Below are positions 12,149 to 30,700 of a stretch of DNA of 64,000 nt, in pieces (position 1 is the first letter of the stretch; each line of letters opens with the position of its first letter). Below the pieces are notes generated by a model. The model saw nothing but the letters and a program-made list of their open reading frames with translations. It had not been told where the DNA came from and searched no databases. The DNA is taken from NCBI RefSeq assembly GCF_958295425.1, contig NC_081139.1, positions 22,201,888 through 22,265,887 of the forward strand, written 5' to 3'. The DNA comes from Solea solea (Eukaryota > Chordata > Actinopteri > Pleuronectiformes > Soleidae). Made by a program: the position numbers and the translations under genes.

Positions 12149-15100
12149 TAATAATAACAACAATAATAATTGTAATAATAATAATAATGATGATGATTGA
12201 GGGGCCCTATTAGACCTATCCCATAACTTAACTTGTGTTATTTGTATGTGGCCATATAAAACATCACATAATAACCAGTGCTATTATTTGGCTTCAGGGC
12301 ATTTAATAATCCATCCTTAGGTAGAATATTCAGTCTCTGTGTATAATCCACCCTGAATGTGTATCATTATGTTTTGTTGCTTTTTGAACAAGTAGATTCT
12401 CTCTGAAGGACGTAGGAGAGATAAGAAGAATCAGTGAAAGGCGATGAACCAGACTTGAACCAGACACAGTCTTTTTCTGTCGTCTGTGGAGGAGAAAAGT
12501 GTCGGAGTCTGTTCTGTTTGGCTGAATTCTTTTCATTCTTTTTGTTATTTGCACTCCTTTGTGGAACAAAATTGTTGTGAAAGACTTTTTTATTCCTTGT
12601 CTTAACCAAACAGACGTCTAGATGACTGGATGTCTGTTACAGTTGTATTTACTTTCAAAAGCTTTCTGGTCCTCAGACAAACTCCATGTCTGGTGGTTTC
12701 CCTGCAGTGTTGCAATTATGTGTGTCTTAATATGAAGCACAGTGAATGTAGTACAGGGATTGGACTGGAATCATTATTTTTGAGGTACTATATGTTCGAG
12801 GAAAAGGACAAAAATGGGCACGTAACACTCTCAGAACTGGCAAAAATGTTTATAAAATATGTAAAAGTAGTGCACAATGGCTCAGTAGCGCCTCCAAGAG
12901 GTGAAATGGTTTGACTTGTGTGTTCAGATTTGATCTTCTGCAAATCCTGGTTATAATGGGTGGTTATTTGAATCACTGTTGTGAGTTAATGGTTCCAGTC
13001 TATCATTTGTCATCGGTCTGGCCTCTCTCCTCTCATTACTCATTACTGTAATAACCACATGTTGGCTTTGACTTGCAACTTCTCAGCTTTCAGAAACCGT
13101 TGGAATGTTTCCAATCGCACAAACAGTCGCGTAATTACAGTAATGCAAAGTGAGCACGTGCCACAAGGGTTACGGCTCCTAAAAATACCAGTTCCGTGTG
13201 AATATAAAGCCCTAATAAAGTGTTTCTGATTGGCAAGTGTACCTAATAAAGTGGCCAGCGAGTGTCTAAACAAACTGAATGGACAGTAGTAGAGAGAAAC
13301 ATGAAGAAAACCTGATGGGTCCTTTTTCGTAGATCTCGGCCATCATCTTCTCTCTCCCGCTCACAGATCCGTAATCTGCCACTTTCCACAGGGTGTAGTT
13401 CTTGATGATGTTGCACACACCAAAGGTGGTGCAGGTGCCACACTGGTTGAAGGGCTTGCAGTCTTTAGAGAGGAACACAGAGCACACAAACGGCTCACTC
13501 TCAGACCTTCAGTGACAGAGAGAAACCTCTGATCTGTGTGTGCTACTCACTCTGGTCTTTGGCCTGGTAGTTGTTGCAGGTCTCATCTGGGATCCCGTTT
13601 TTGTTAGCGTACTCCCAAACTCCTCCGTGATCACCTCCGTGACAAGAGCCGGCGTCACCACAGTCGATCACATTCTGGACAGAGAGGTAGGCAGACGGCC
13701 ACACTCCTTTACGTTTAATGTTGATGCGATCTGAAGACAGCACAAACATAGGAATGTCAAAAATAAATAAAGAGTACAAAGCAGAATTCACGCACTTACA
13801 AGGAACATGAGCTGGGATTAGAGCGTCGTTGTTGCAATAGTTATTTTACGAACCAGTTTCTGTTCCTTCTGAGCAAAGAGGAACTAAAAGCATTGATCAA
13901 ACATGTCTGAGAATTCCCCTGTGAGAACTATGTCACGAGTCATCATACCTGCCATGGCGCTGGTGCTGCCGTGTGCCCAGCAGGAGCCGCAGTACTGCGG
14001 GATGTGCTGGTTGCGGGTTGTGCTGACATAGTTTGTACCATCGATGTTCCTCCAGTCCCATGATTTGGGCAAATCTGACACATTTAAATATTCATGAGGG
14101 CGAGGAGCAGTCCTGTAAACAGACAAGGATTTGATTGTTTAAAGCATTTGTTGTTCTCTTTAAGAGTTTCTCTGTTTAGTAAAAATCTGTATTTACATAG
14201 TGCTTTTCTAGACTTGATGATCACTCAAAGCTGCTTTACACCACAGTTTTTGACATTCATCCATTCATACAACAATGTGCAGGGTTTTGCCCAAGATTAT
14301 ATTTTCAAACCCACAACTTTCAAGTGGATAGACGACTCACACAGTAATTAACACATAAAAGTAGAGCTGCAACTAACGATTCTTTCCATAATCGATTAAT
14401 CGAGTACTTGTGTGGGCCTTACAATGTCAGAAAATGTTGATCAATGTTTCTCAAAACTGGAAGTGATGATGTTCTCAAATGTCTTGTTTTGTCCACAAAC
14501 CAAAATGACTCAGTTTTAAATTATTTCTTTGTTATATGGAGCAAAGAAACCAGAAATTATTCACATTTAAGAAGCTGAAAAATGTGAGAAACTTGTTTTA
14601 ATTATTGAAAAAACCTCAAACCAATTAATTGATTAGAAATAGTCAATGATTTATTTAGTACTTGATTAATAATCAAACAACTGTTGCAGCCCTACATATA
14701 AGTTTATTATTGTTATTTATATTAACTCACTACCACGTTTAATGTTGTGGCATAAAAAAGGAAACTTTATTGGGGTGGTTTTGTCTCACAGACCTGGCAA
14801 CCCTATGTTAAATCCTAAGGATGAAGTGTCTGATTTAGTTAATGAAGTAAGTAACTGTTTTCTATGCCACTTCATTAGTGTTGGAATTCGAACGCTCCTT
14901 TTGTTCTTTCAGTAAAGATAAAACTTTAATAACACTCTCTAATACCTCGACTCGACTCATTTTAATATATAGTTAGTTGATCTGGGGAAGAACTGGGGTA
15001 AAAGGAAATGAGCAAGTGAGGAAGGACAAAATACAATTATTGTTTGAATTTTGTCAATGTCCTGTTATAGAACATTCTATGAATATTAATACAACATGAA

Positions 15101-16085
15101 CTAAAAAGTCCCGTCTATCTGTGTTAAAGCGTTTTAAATAAAATGACACATTTAACTCTTTGTTCCAAGTCCTTCAGGGACAAATAACTACTTTACAGTG
15201 AACTGTTCACTTCCTCAACATGTGACTGACACCTTGTGATGCCAGTACAAAAGTGATGATGAGTTATAATTATAAATCTGAGACTTGCTTACCATGACTA
15301 CTATTAAGCAGTGCTGGAAGCTGTTGTCCTGTGAGCTGCTTATCTTGCAAGCAGCTGGCTCTAAGACAGAAACTTGTCTTCTGGTTGTGTTGTGGTTTGA
15401 TCGCTTCCTGTCAAGACTTTTCCCCAGTTTCTGAGTGCATTTTGATGGTAAAGGAAACTGTACTCACTGACACCGTGACTTTTTTTTCTCGCAATTTCTC
15501 TGTAGGAAAAACCTACATTTTTAACTGTTATGATGGTCTGTCTCTCTTCCATTGTTAATTGCCTCTTTCCTCGCCATTCTTCTAGTCACAAATAATGCTC
15601 ACAAGGGTCTGGTACCACAGTGTGTTCCAACACTACTTTCATGCCGACAGAGGGGGCTGTAAGTAATCAAGAAAAGTTGGGACAACTGTTGGAATTGGTA
15701 TAGAACCAACTGCAGAACAGCTTTACGTTGTTTTTGTATAATTCCGAAATGTAAATTATTTGTCAGTTTTGGGTAACCTAACTTCTGGCAGTTCAGCACT
15801 TACCTTTGTACCATTTAAAGCTATTTAAAGGACTAACAGTAGCTCGCTGTTTGACAATAAACATCCCGTTTAACTAACTGTTTGTTGTTGTTTTTTTATA
15901 CCAAAAGTGCTGACTCATGTAGAAACAAGATAATTCGGTTGAACTCACTTGAGTCCGAAGTGCTGGTTCCTCGGTGTTCGGACGTAACAAGGCTGTTTCT
16001 GGCTGAAAAACACTCCCGCGGACACTGCGGACAGAAGAACCGCCAGCAGCTGCAGGACAACGAGCAGCGCAGCTCTGCGGGCCAT
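10597..16085 (-). CDS. ctsz: Cathepsin Z (cathepsin X), lysosomal carboxypeptidase
   Basis: This is a papain-family (C1A) lysosomal cysteine protease that removes single residues from C-termini. Exons in gene order: 15949-16085, 13949-14112, 13551-13730, 13312-13462, 11441-11603, 10597-10722. They join in frame to 306 aa (human 303). It starts [18 protein letters not shown], a typical signal peptide, followed by a short propeptide. The catalytic Cys (about residue 89) lies in [11 protein letters not shown], the His in [11 protein letters not shown] and the Asn in [10 protein letters not shown]. The HIP mini-loop (NQHIPQ) just before the active site is the hallmark of cathepsin Z, as opposed to B or L. 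Introns are large (intron 1 about 1.8 kb, intron 4 about 1.7 kb) and repeat-rich. The upstream region has CLEAR-type E-boxes (separate entry). Confidence 0.97.
11030..11325 (+). mobile_element. Degenerate relative of the TTAA-flanked element
   Basis: Located in the last ctsz intron. It shares an ordered series of words with the element at 19382-19922: gagacagcagtaga, then ctttggact, then acttcagt, agacttaagtgg or its equivalent, and ttaagtggcta with tctgttttt. The termini seen in the 19382 copy are not recognisable here. Confidence 0.5.
12095..12196. repeat. (AAT)n / (GAT)n microsatellite
   Basis: About 100 bases of aat triplets interrupted by gat and aac units, in ctsz intron 4. It yields long low-complexity leucine-rich open frames on the minus strand that are not genes. 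Confidence 0.95.
13205..13262 (+). repeat. Interspersed-repeat end (gtgtacctaataaagtggcc)
   Basis: This contains gtgtacctaataaagtggcc followed by agcgagtg, a phrase I recognise as common at the 3' end of vertebrate interspersed repeats. It lies in ctsz intron 3-4 sequence, just outside the exon at 13312. Confidence 0.4.
14180..14340 (+). repeat. Teleost interspersed repeat fragment
   Basis: The run tttacatagtgcttttctag, then actcaaagctgctttacac and cattcatccattcatac, has the wording of a common fish dispersed repeat. It lies in ctsz intron 1, immediately before the hAT-like MITE at 14362. Confidence 0.4.
14362..14694. mobile_element. hAT-like MITE, copy A
   Basis: A 333-bp element with terminal inverted repeats TAGAGCTGCAAC and GTTGCAGCCCTA. 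The flanks show an 8-bp target duplication with one mismatch: CATAAAAG (14354-14361) and CATATAAG (14695-14702). The interior carries the family words ataatcgattaatcga, caaaatgactcagttttaa and aaaccagaaat. It has no coding capacity. Confidence 0.8.
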
Positions 16086-16184
16086 CAGTGACTCTGTGGA
16101 GAGGAGAGAGTGAGGTAAGCTAGGCACCAACACCGACACCAGACTGACTGAAGTTACGGTTGAGGAACCGGTAACGAAACTCAA

Positions 16185-16249
16185 GTCATGTGACCACGAA
16201 CACACTCGACTTACATGTAAACGGTCGATGACGCAGTCAAATCACGTGA
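16185..16249. promoter_or_regulatory. CLEAR-type E-boxes upstream of ctsz
   Basis: Two E-boxes lie 100-165 bases upstream of the ctsz ATG: GTCATGTGACC at 16185-16195 and the palindrome TCACGTGA at 16242-16249. Both match the core of the CLEAR site (GTCACGTGAC), bound by TFEB/TFE3/MITF at lysosomal genes. The presence of the words is direct observation; their function is inferred. Confidence 0.5.
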
Positions 16250-16442
16250 ATTCATGTAACAATGCGCGAGCCACAACTGTGATTACGGAACTTAATATGG
16301 GGTTCAAACAGAGGGGGGCAGCAGTGCATCGGTTGGTGTAAGGCCTGTCGGAAATTACTACAAGAAGAAAAACATTGGCTTCTCCTTAGAACAGTAGAAG
16401 GCAGTATTACACCCAAAAACAATACGAGATTACAAATAAAAG

Positions 16443-16468
16443 AAAGACTTTGAAATTTCAAAGTCTTT
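16443..16468. repeat. 26-bp perfect palindrome
   Basis: The arm AAAGACTTTGAAA is followed immediately by its exact reverse complement with no spacer, between the ctsz 5' end and the npepl1 3' end. It could extrude as a cruciform or mark a transposon remnant. No function is assigned. Confidence 0.9.
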
Positions 16469-16539
16469 TAATCTTTCTTTTAAGATTAATCAAACAAAGG
16501 GCACTCAATAGAATATTGGAATTAAACAGAGAAAGTGAA

Positions 16540-16845
16540 TAAGTTAATCTATCATAGATCTTTATCAGTTAGAAAACTATTACACATCTATAGTGGATAA
16601 AATCTAGTAAAAAAAAATCTTACTTCAAATCTACAAGATTACATTGTCTATAGATCAACACAGAAAATCACATATAAATCTGTTAGATAAAATCTACAAG
16701 AGAACGATGAAGACAAAATATTCTTTACTTCTTCAGTTTAACTCTACTACACACCTCTAGTCGTTTAAATACTTTAAATAAAATCTACTACAGATCTAGA
16801 AATCTATTGCACTGTAGATCTACTGTAGATAGATAGATACTGTTT
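16540..16845. repeat. ATCTAC/AGATCTA-rich degenerate array
   Basis: About 300 bases, intergenic between ctsz and npepl1, repeat short words such as aaatctac, atctatag, agatct and tagataaaatcta with irregular spacing, ending in gtagatagatagatac. It looks like an eroded minisatellite. No gene is seen from 16086 to 16917. Confidence 0.5.
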
Positions 16846-16917
16846 CTGCATAGGGGCAAAATCAACAGTATAAATAATAAAAAATATATTTCACACATAA
16901 GTCAGATGGCACTGCCT

Positions 16918-16923
16918 TTTATT
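16918..16923 (-). terminator. Candidate npepl1 poly(A) signal
   Basis: TTTATT on the + strand gives AATAAA on the npepl1 strand, about 630 bases past the stop codon at 17554. The region between would be the npepl1 3'UTR and includes the (GT)n tract at 17507. Confidence 0.45.
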
Positions 16924-17501
16924 GAAGGACAACAGGATCATCACATGGGTGACAAACACCTCACATCACACACTGGATTCTGTCAAACACTTCTTAATTA
17001 ACATTTTGTATTTAGTGTGTCAATGCTTGTCGTTACTGATCTGACACAGTTCAAGTTTTCAACTCTGAAATCGGCACAAACACTCAATCCTCCATTTTGG
17101 TCCAGGGATCACTCAGTCCATCCATTCACAAGATATTTACAAAGTACAGTGGATACAAAAAAGAAAGTGGAACTCTAAGTCTGAGTGAATATATGGCATA
17201 ATTCTCAGTTTGCATATACTGTAGTATCAATATACATTGCTCTGGATGAGATGGGTATTTGAAAGCAAGGTGTAGTTTTAAAAATCTGAGTGGTTTATTC
17301 ATAAATGTAAACCACCCATTTCTCGAGTAACTGAGAAATAGAGAAGCGGTGCAGGAAAAAGCCAATTTAACAAGGACATGTCAGATTTACCTGTGATTAT
17401 CGGTTTAATAAAGCCAAATTCAGTCAATCCAACACTGAAACTGAATCACATTTAAAATGTTTTATCTTTAAGTGGATGAGCACTTGATTTAATGGTGTGC
17501 A

Positions 17502-17506
<5 letters not shown>

Positions 17507-17533
<27 letters not shown>

Positions 17534-17534
17534 G
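17507..17534. repeat. (GT)n microsatellite
   Basis: Fourteen uninterrupted GT units, just beyond the npepl1 stop codon, in its probable 3'UTR. Confidence 0.95.
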
Positions 17535-17553
17535 AAGCAGCAGAGCAGACGCT

Positions 17554-25666
<8,113 letters not shown>

Positions 25667-26160
25667 TTTCGTGACCTGCTGAAAAGATAGCTGTCTGGAC
25701 GACAGCAGTCAAGTGGACGACGAAGAACTGACTGCTGTAAATCACTGGAGCAGCTGGGACCGGCGACGGCAGCCGGGAGAGGACAATACGACAAATTACA
25801 AGATTTACCTCTATTGTGCATTTACGTACGAATAATACTTTTTTATTAGTTAATCATTAGTTAATCATTTTGATAAATATTATATCATCATAACAATGCA
25901 AAGAGTTGCATAAATTCTACAATTTATTTAATCTGTACACCGTTTTAGTCTTCGGGTTATAGTTAGTGTCCTTATTGTTATTTCTGTTTTTAATCACGAT
26001 TTGAATTCAATTTAGGACACAAAGCCTGTATTAAGTAAAAAAAATATTTTTTAAAAAGGCACTGAACAACAAGGGCTGATGGACACAATGTCAAAGTGGA
26101 GGTGCATTGTGTGTGCACAGACAACTCAAATGGAGAATAAAAAGCTTTATATAGGAGCAA
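25667..26160. other. Intergenic region between npepl1 5' end and ankrd52 3' end
   Basis: This is the promoter side of npepl1, followed by AT-rich sequence. The npepl1 promoter itself is not marked by a TATA box. GCTAGC/GTTAGC words cluster just inside npepl1 intron 1 (25405-25475). Nothing else is recognisable. Confidence 0.5.
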
Positions 26161-26161
26161 G

Positions 26162-27722
26162 TTTATTTATTTTTTCTTAATATGAATGCCATCCACAACT
26201 AAACCATACAGCAGTCAAGTTGCACTCTGAAATCTTAGAAATATGTTAGGGAAGACAAACAGTTTGCTCAGTGAAAAGCTGAAACGGAGAAATTCCTGAA
26301 AACAAACATTTACTCTAAAGATTCAAGTGAAGGTGTAAAACTGCCCTTTGTCCCAGTACTTTAATCCAAATAAAACAAGGAAGGACACACTCAACGAATA
26401 GTGCTCTACTGTATTATAGAATAATTGCATAAACGTTAGGAGGATACGCTTCACTTAAATGTAAACTTTTATCTCAGAGTGCAAATTCAAAAAGTTTATC
26501 ATTAAATGCACAACTCAATTTATAAAACCTTTATCTTTACAGAGGCAGCAAATGTGTGTTCCTGTACAAGGTTACTAAGCCAAAAATAAAGTGAAAAGAA
26601 CCAAAGAAAAATGTATTAGCACTGCTAATTTTTCTTGGTTGAGATTTCAGTTAGTGTCAGCTAGTGTTGAAAGAAATGAGTCATCAAGACAAGGAAAAAT
26701 GAAAAGATAATTAGCTGTCATTTCTCAAAAATGAGGGAGTCACTGTAAATCAATACAAATATCTGTGTTTTAGTATCAGGAAACAAGCAATTTGACAATT
26801 CTTACAATATGCACTTAATTTGAAAAAAAGAGAATAAAACAAAAAAATCAGTCCTGCTTTATACTTGTTATGCAACATCCAGCTCCAGATGTGCTTTTTA
26901 TTGCACCAGCTGTACAGTACACACTGACCTGAGGTTCATTCTCAATAATTTGGGTATTTCAAGGTTATACAAAAGATTGACTTCATTTTAAGAATAATAT
27001 ATACACTAGACTCAGTAAACTATATATTTTTTTAAACTGTAAGATGTTTATGACTCTTATCATTACTGAAATGAGACATAAGTCATGATAATATTAGAAT
27101 AATACAGTTATTATTACCAGTCTTCTACACTCTGGAAAGAATAAGAAAATAGAATCTTAATAATTGCATGGAAAGTTAATAGCACCTGCTGGATTAGATA
27201 TTTTTGAAAACAAGTATATTACGAAGCAATGCATAATAAGTAATAGCTCTTGAGTCGGCTCTGTATGAGAGTGGAGTTTTCAGGCTTTGGTGGTTAAGGA
27301 GGTAAGAAATGAAGGCAATACTGACAGTGGCTGTGGTTCAGGTAGACAGGCTCGTATTCTGTGCTCATGTTAAAACCTCCATTCATTTCTAAAGGTTAGT
27401 GCTTCATTTAAATAACATATTTATGCCCTAAACTCAAGTAAAATATTAAAAGACAACATAAGAGGTCTGCTATTATTAGTACTATGTAAGACTAGATTTT
27501 TAGAGAGGGAGACTATTCTACCGGTGCATGAGCACACAGTCTATGTGCAGCTACATGTGACACAAAAGTAAAAATGTCATGATGTGTGAAAGAAAAAGCT
27601 AAACATGACCACACTTGTTCATAAAGACTTGCATGTTGTGGTTTCATGTGGGTGATTTTAGGCTACACATGGTTAAGATTTCACTCAGTCTCACACCCGT
27701 GCTGGCGCATCTAGTCTTAAGC
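26162..27722 (-). other. Likely ankrd52 3'UTR
   Basis: About 1.5 kb beyond the ankrd52 stop codon holds no coding sequence. TTTATT at 26162-26167 (AATAAA on the minus strand) is a plausible distal poly(A) signal. The exact end cannot be fixed by reading alone. Confidence 0.45.
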
Positions 27723-30700
27723 TTAGGCGTGACAAAGGTTTCCATTGGAAATCCCACAGTTCTTCAGGATGGGGTTGAAGAGGGAGGCCGTGCCACCGCC
27801 GGCCTCACTGGGAGAGAAAGGCTTCATGGTGGAGAGGATCAGGGCCAGACAGTCGGCCACATTCTTGTTTGGGGCACAGGCCAGAGCTGGTGTGTGGCCT
27901 GCAGGGTGTCAAAAGGAAAAATAATATTAATTTTATTTATTTATAGAGTTTTTTTTGATAGGGACAAACATATAGCCATCTATATGTATAGCTATCTATT
28001 GCTAGTTCCCAACTTTGGACCCTAGTTAGGCCTTTGTAAGATTTCAATAAAAGGAGGACAAAAAAACCACAAAATGTCTCAATTGAGGTTATGATATACA
28101 ATTATGATATATAATGACAATAAAATTTGATATAAAAGCTGGCATGTGTACGATATCAATGTTACATATTATATAGTTACAGTACACAGATATAGAACAT
28201 TGTGTAACATTTTTATTATATAATTTATAATCTTTCATTTTATTGCAGTTGGTAGTGTGTTCCACATTTGTGAGCCTTTTATAGAAAAGGCTGACTGCCC
28301 CAAGGTCAAGGACACTGTTTTTACAGGAAAATGTACTTTAGCACAGAAAAATATTTTTTTCCTCTCACCTTCCTCATCTACAGCCATGACTGCTGCTCCT
28401 CTGCTCAGTAACACCTGCACTACAGTCGCCAGGCCTTTCCGTGCTGCAATGTGAAGAGGCCTATACAAAAACATCCCACAGGTCTGGTTACACTGAGTTA
28501 ATCCTTAGCGGAAACCAACCATCTTATAAGGTAAAGGAAAAGTAAAGGTTAAAGGAGGCAGTAATTCAACAACTACCATAAAATACCAAATAACTATCTT
28601 TAAGCTTTCACAAGCAATGTTACTGAGGCCAGTGACACACAAGTCAATATTGTAAACATATAAAACTTTGTTCTCATCTACAAAACAATGAAACACTATT
28701 CATCAAACCCAAAACAATGCATTTCATCATCTACACTACATTTGACAAAGAGATCAGAAAATCAAACAAATGAGACCAAATGTTTGTGGCACATTTGCTG
28801 ATCAGCATTGCTGTATTAACTTCATCAGCCTTTATTAACTTTTGATATATTTTTTAATCATACATTCGTAATCAAAACATCTATGGTACCCATACGATCA
28901 TTTTATCCAGACAGTTTAAGCTGAGCTGCACTTGGTCATATTTGCCCATTGAATATATTTTTATTTCCTGGCTTCAGGAGGGAACCAGTAGACTACATAA
29001 AATTACAAAAAAAAGAATTAGTATTCGTTGAATTTTGAATGCGCAAATTCCAACAACAACTCACATTTGGAGAGCGCTGTTAGTTGCATTTATGAGCGAA
29101 GAGTCGCTGATCTCACCAAGGATCAACAGAGCACACATCTCATGACCCTGCAAAATACACAAACACATTGAAAACAGTAAGAATGAGCTTCAATAAGATT
29201 GCATTAACTACGTAGATGCAACTGCAAAAACATTTGGCTGAAAATGTAATCAAATCTTTCATTTATTTTAAATTCCATTAAACTGCTACTGAGCCAATGC
29301 ATTATTCAATTTTTTTTAATTTTACTTATTGAACATGTTTTAACTGTAATCTTATGATTGTAAAGTATTATGTAACTGTTTTGACAAATGCTTCAAGTTT
29401 TTAAAAAGTATTTATTATTAATATATTTATTAAATAACATGAATTGATTACACTTTAACCACGTTTACAGCAGATATGTCCTTATTTATTAAGAAGGTGA
29501 TCATAATTATTTTGCCCCTGCATGCATACAGTACATGCACGTGTTTGTGTGTGAGTGTTTGTGAGACCTTGCTACAGGCTAAGTGAAGGGCTGTGTTATT
29601 ATTGACATCCACCAGGGTCAGATCGGGCTTCGCATTGTGCAGCAAGAATTCTGTAAAGGCAGAAAATAAAATAAGAAAAAAATCTTTCACAAACAAACAG
29701 TGTTTAGGTTTGAAGTATTTGCCTGATGCTTTCATGGTGAGTGATTTAATTTTTAGTATAACAGGGAAAAATTATTATGCATGTATTTGAATATAAAAGG
29801 AAATCATCAGCAAGGACTGTGAGGATCAGGACGAGGAGCAACGGATAAATGGAGACTTTTCGGAACAGTTTGGTTTGGTACAGTACAGTATGTATTTTTT
29901 GCATATCTATTAGGAATAGTACCAAAATAACCAGCCCCCAGTTCCATTCATGGGCACCCTTCCCTTGGGGTACCAGAGTAAAATTCAATTGTATGGTCAG
30001 GGTGGAACTAGACCGACTCCACCCACGACAGTCAGCTGATTGGGCGACAGAAAACCGTCACTCCCTTGCAATCGGTGTAAATATCCCATGGAAGTCGAGA
30101 CAAACACCCGCAGCCTATTCTCGTACAAAGCTTGGCGTCATGTTGAAAGAAACAACCACAAACCAGGCAGGAAAAAAAGAGCTGCTGAATGTCCTCCACA
30201 CCCCGCCTACCAAGTAAAGGCACTGTTCTCAGTCAAAACCCAAGCCTGACCCAGGGCTTTACCATTCCAAACCATACCATACTGTAGAAAACCCAGCATT
30301 AGAGGATCTTTTGCAGGATCATCATCATGAAGTTTTATCCTCACACTGACCTGTTAGTTGTCTTGATGTGATTTAACATTAATACCAAGTCACACACTTT
30401 AACAGGATGACATCAAGTATTTCTGTTACTTACCCACAGCCGAAGTCTGTCCACGGTCAGCAGCAATCATCAGAGCAGTGTAGCCACTGTGGTCCACAGC
30501 GTTTACCTCTGCTCCCTGGGCCAGGACCACCTGCAGCCCAGCAACATTTCCTGAATAGGCAGCTGCATGCAGAGGTGTCCTGTAGTAACAAAACAACCAA
30601 TAAATACACGGTAAACACACACATTTAATTTGTGTGTATTAATTAAAAATAAAAACACTGATTTTATGTTCATTTCAAGCCAAACATTACACTGCAACCA

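Noticed and set aside
11939..12163. Leucine-rich minus-strand open frame
   Set aside because: Produced by the AAT microsatellite at 12095-12196.
27615..28025. Plus-strand open frame of 136 codons
   Set aside because: Antisense shadow of the last ankrd52 exon plus neighbouring UTR and intron.
29849..30217. Plus-strand open frame of 122 codons
   Set aside because: It falls on the other copy of the same transposon; chance reading of a repeat.
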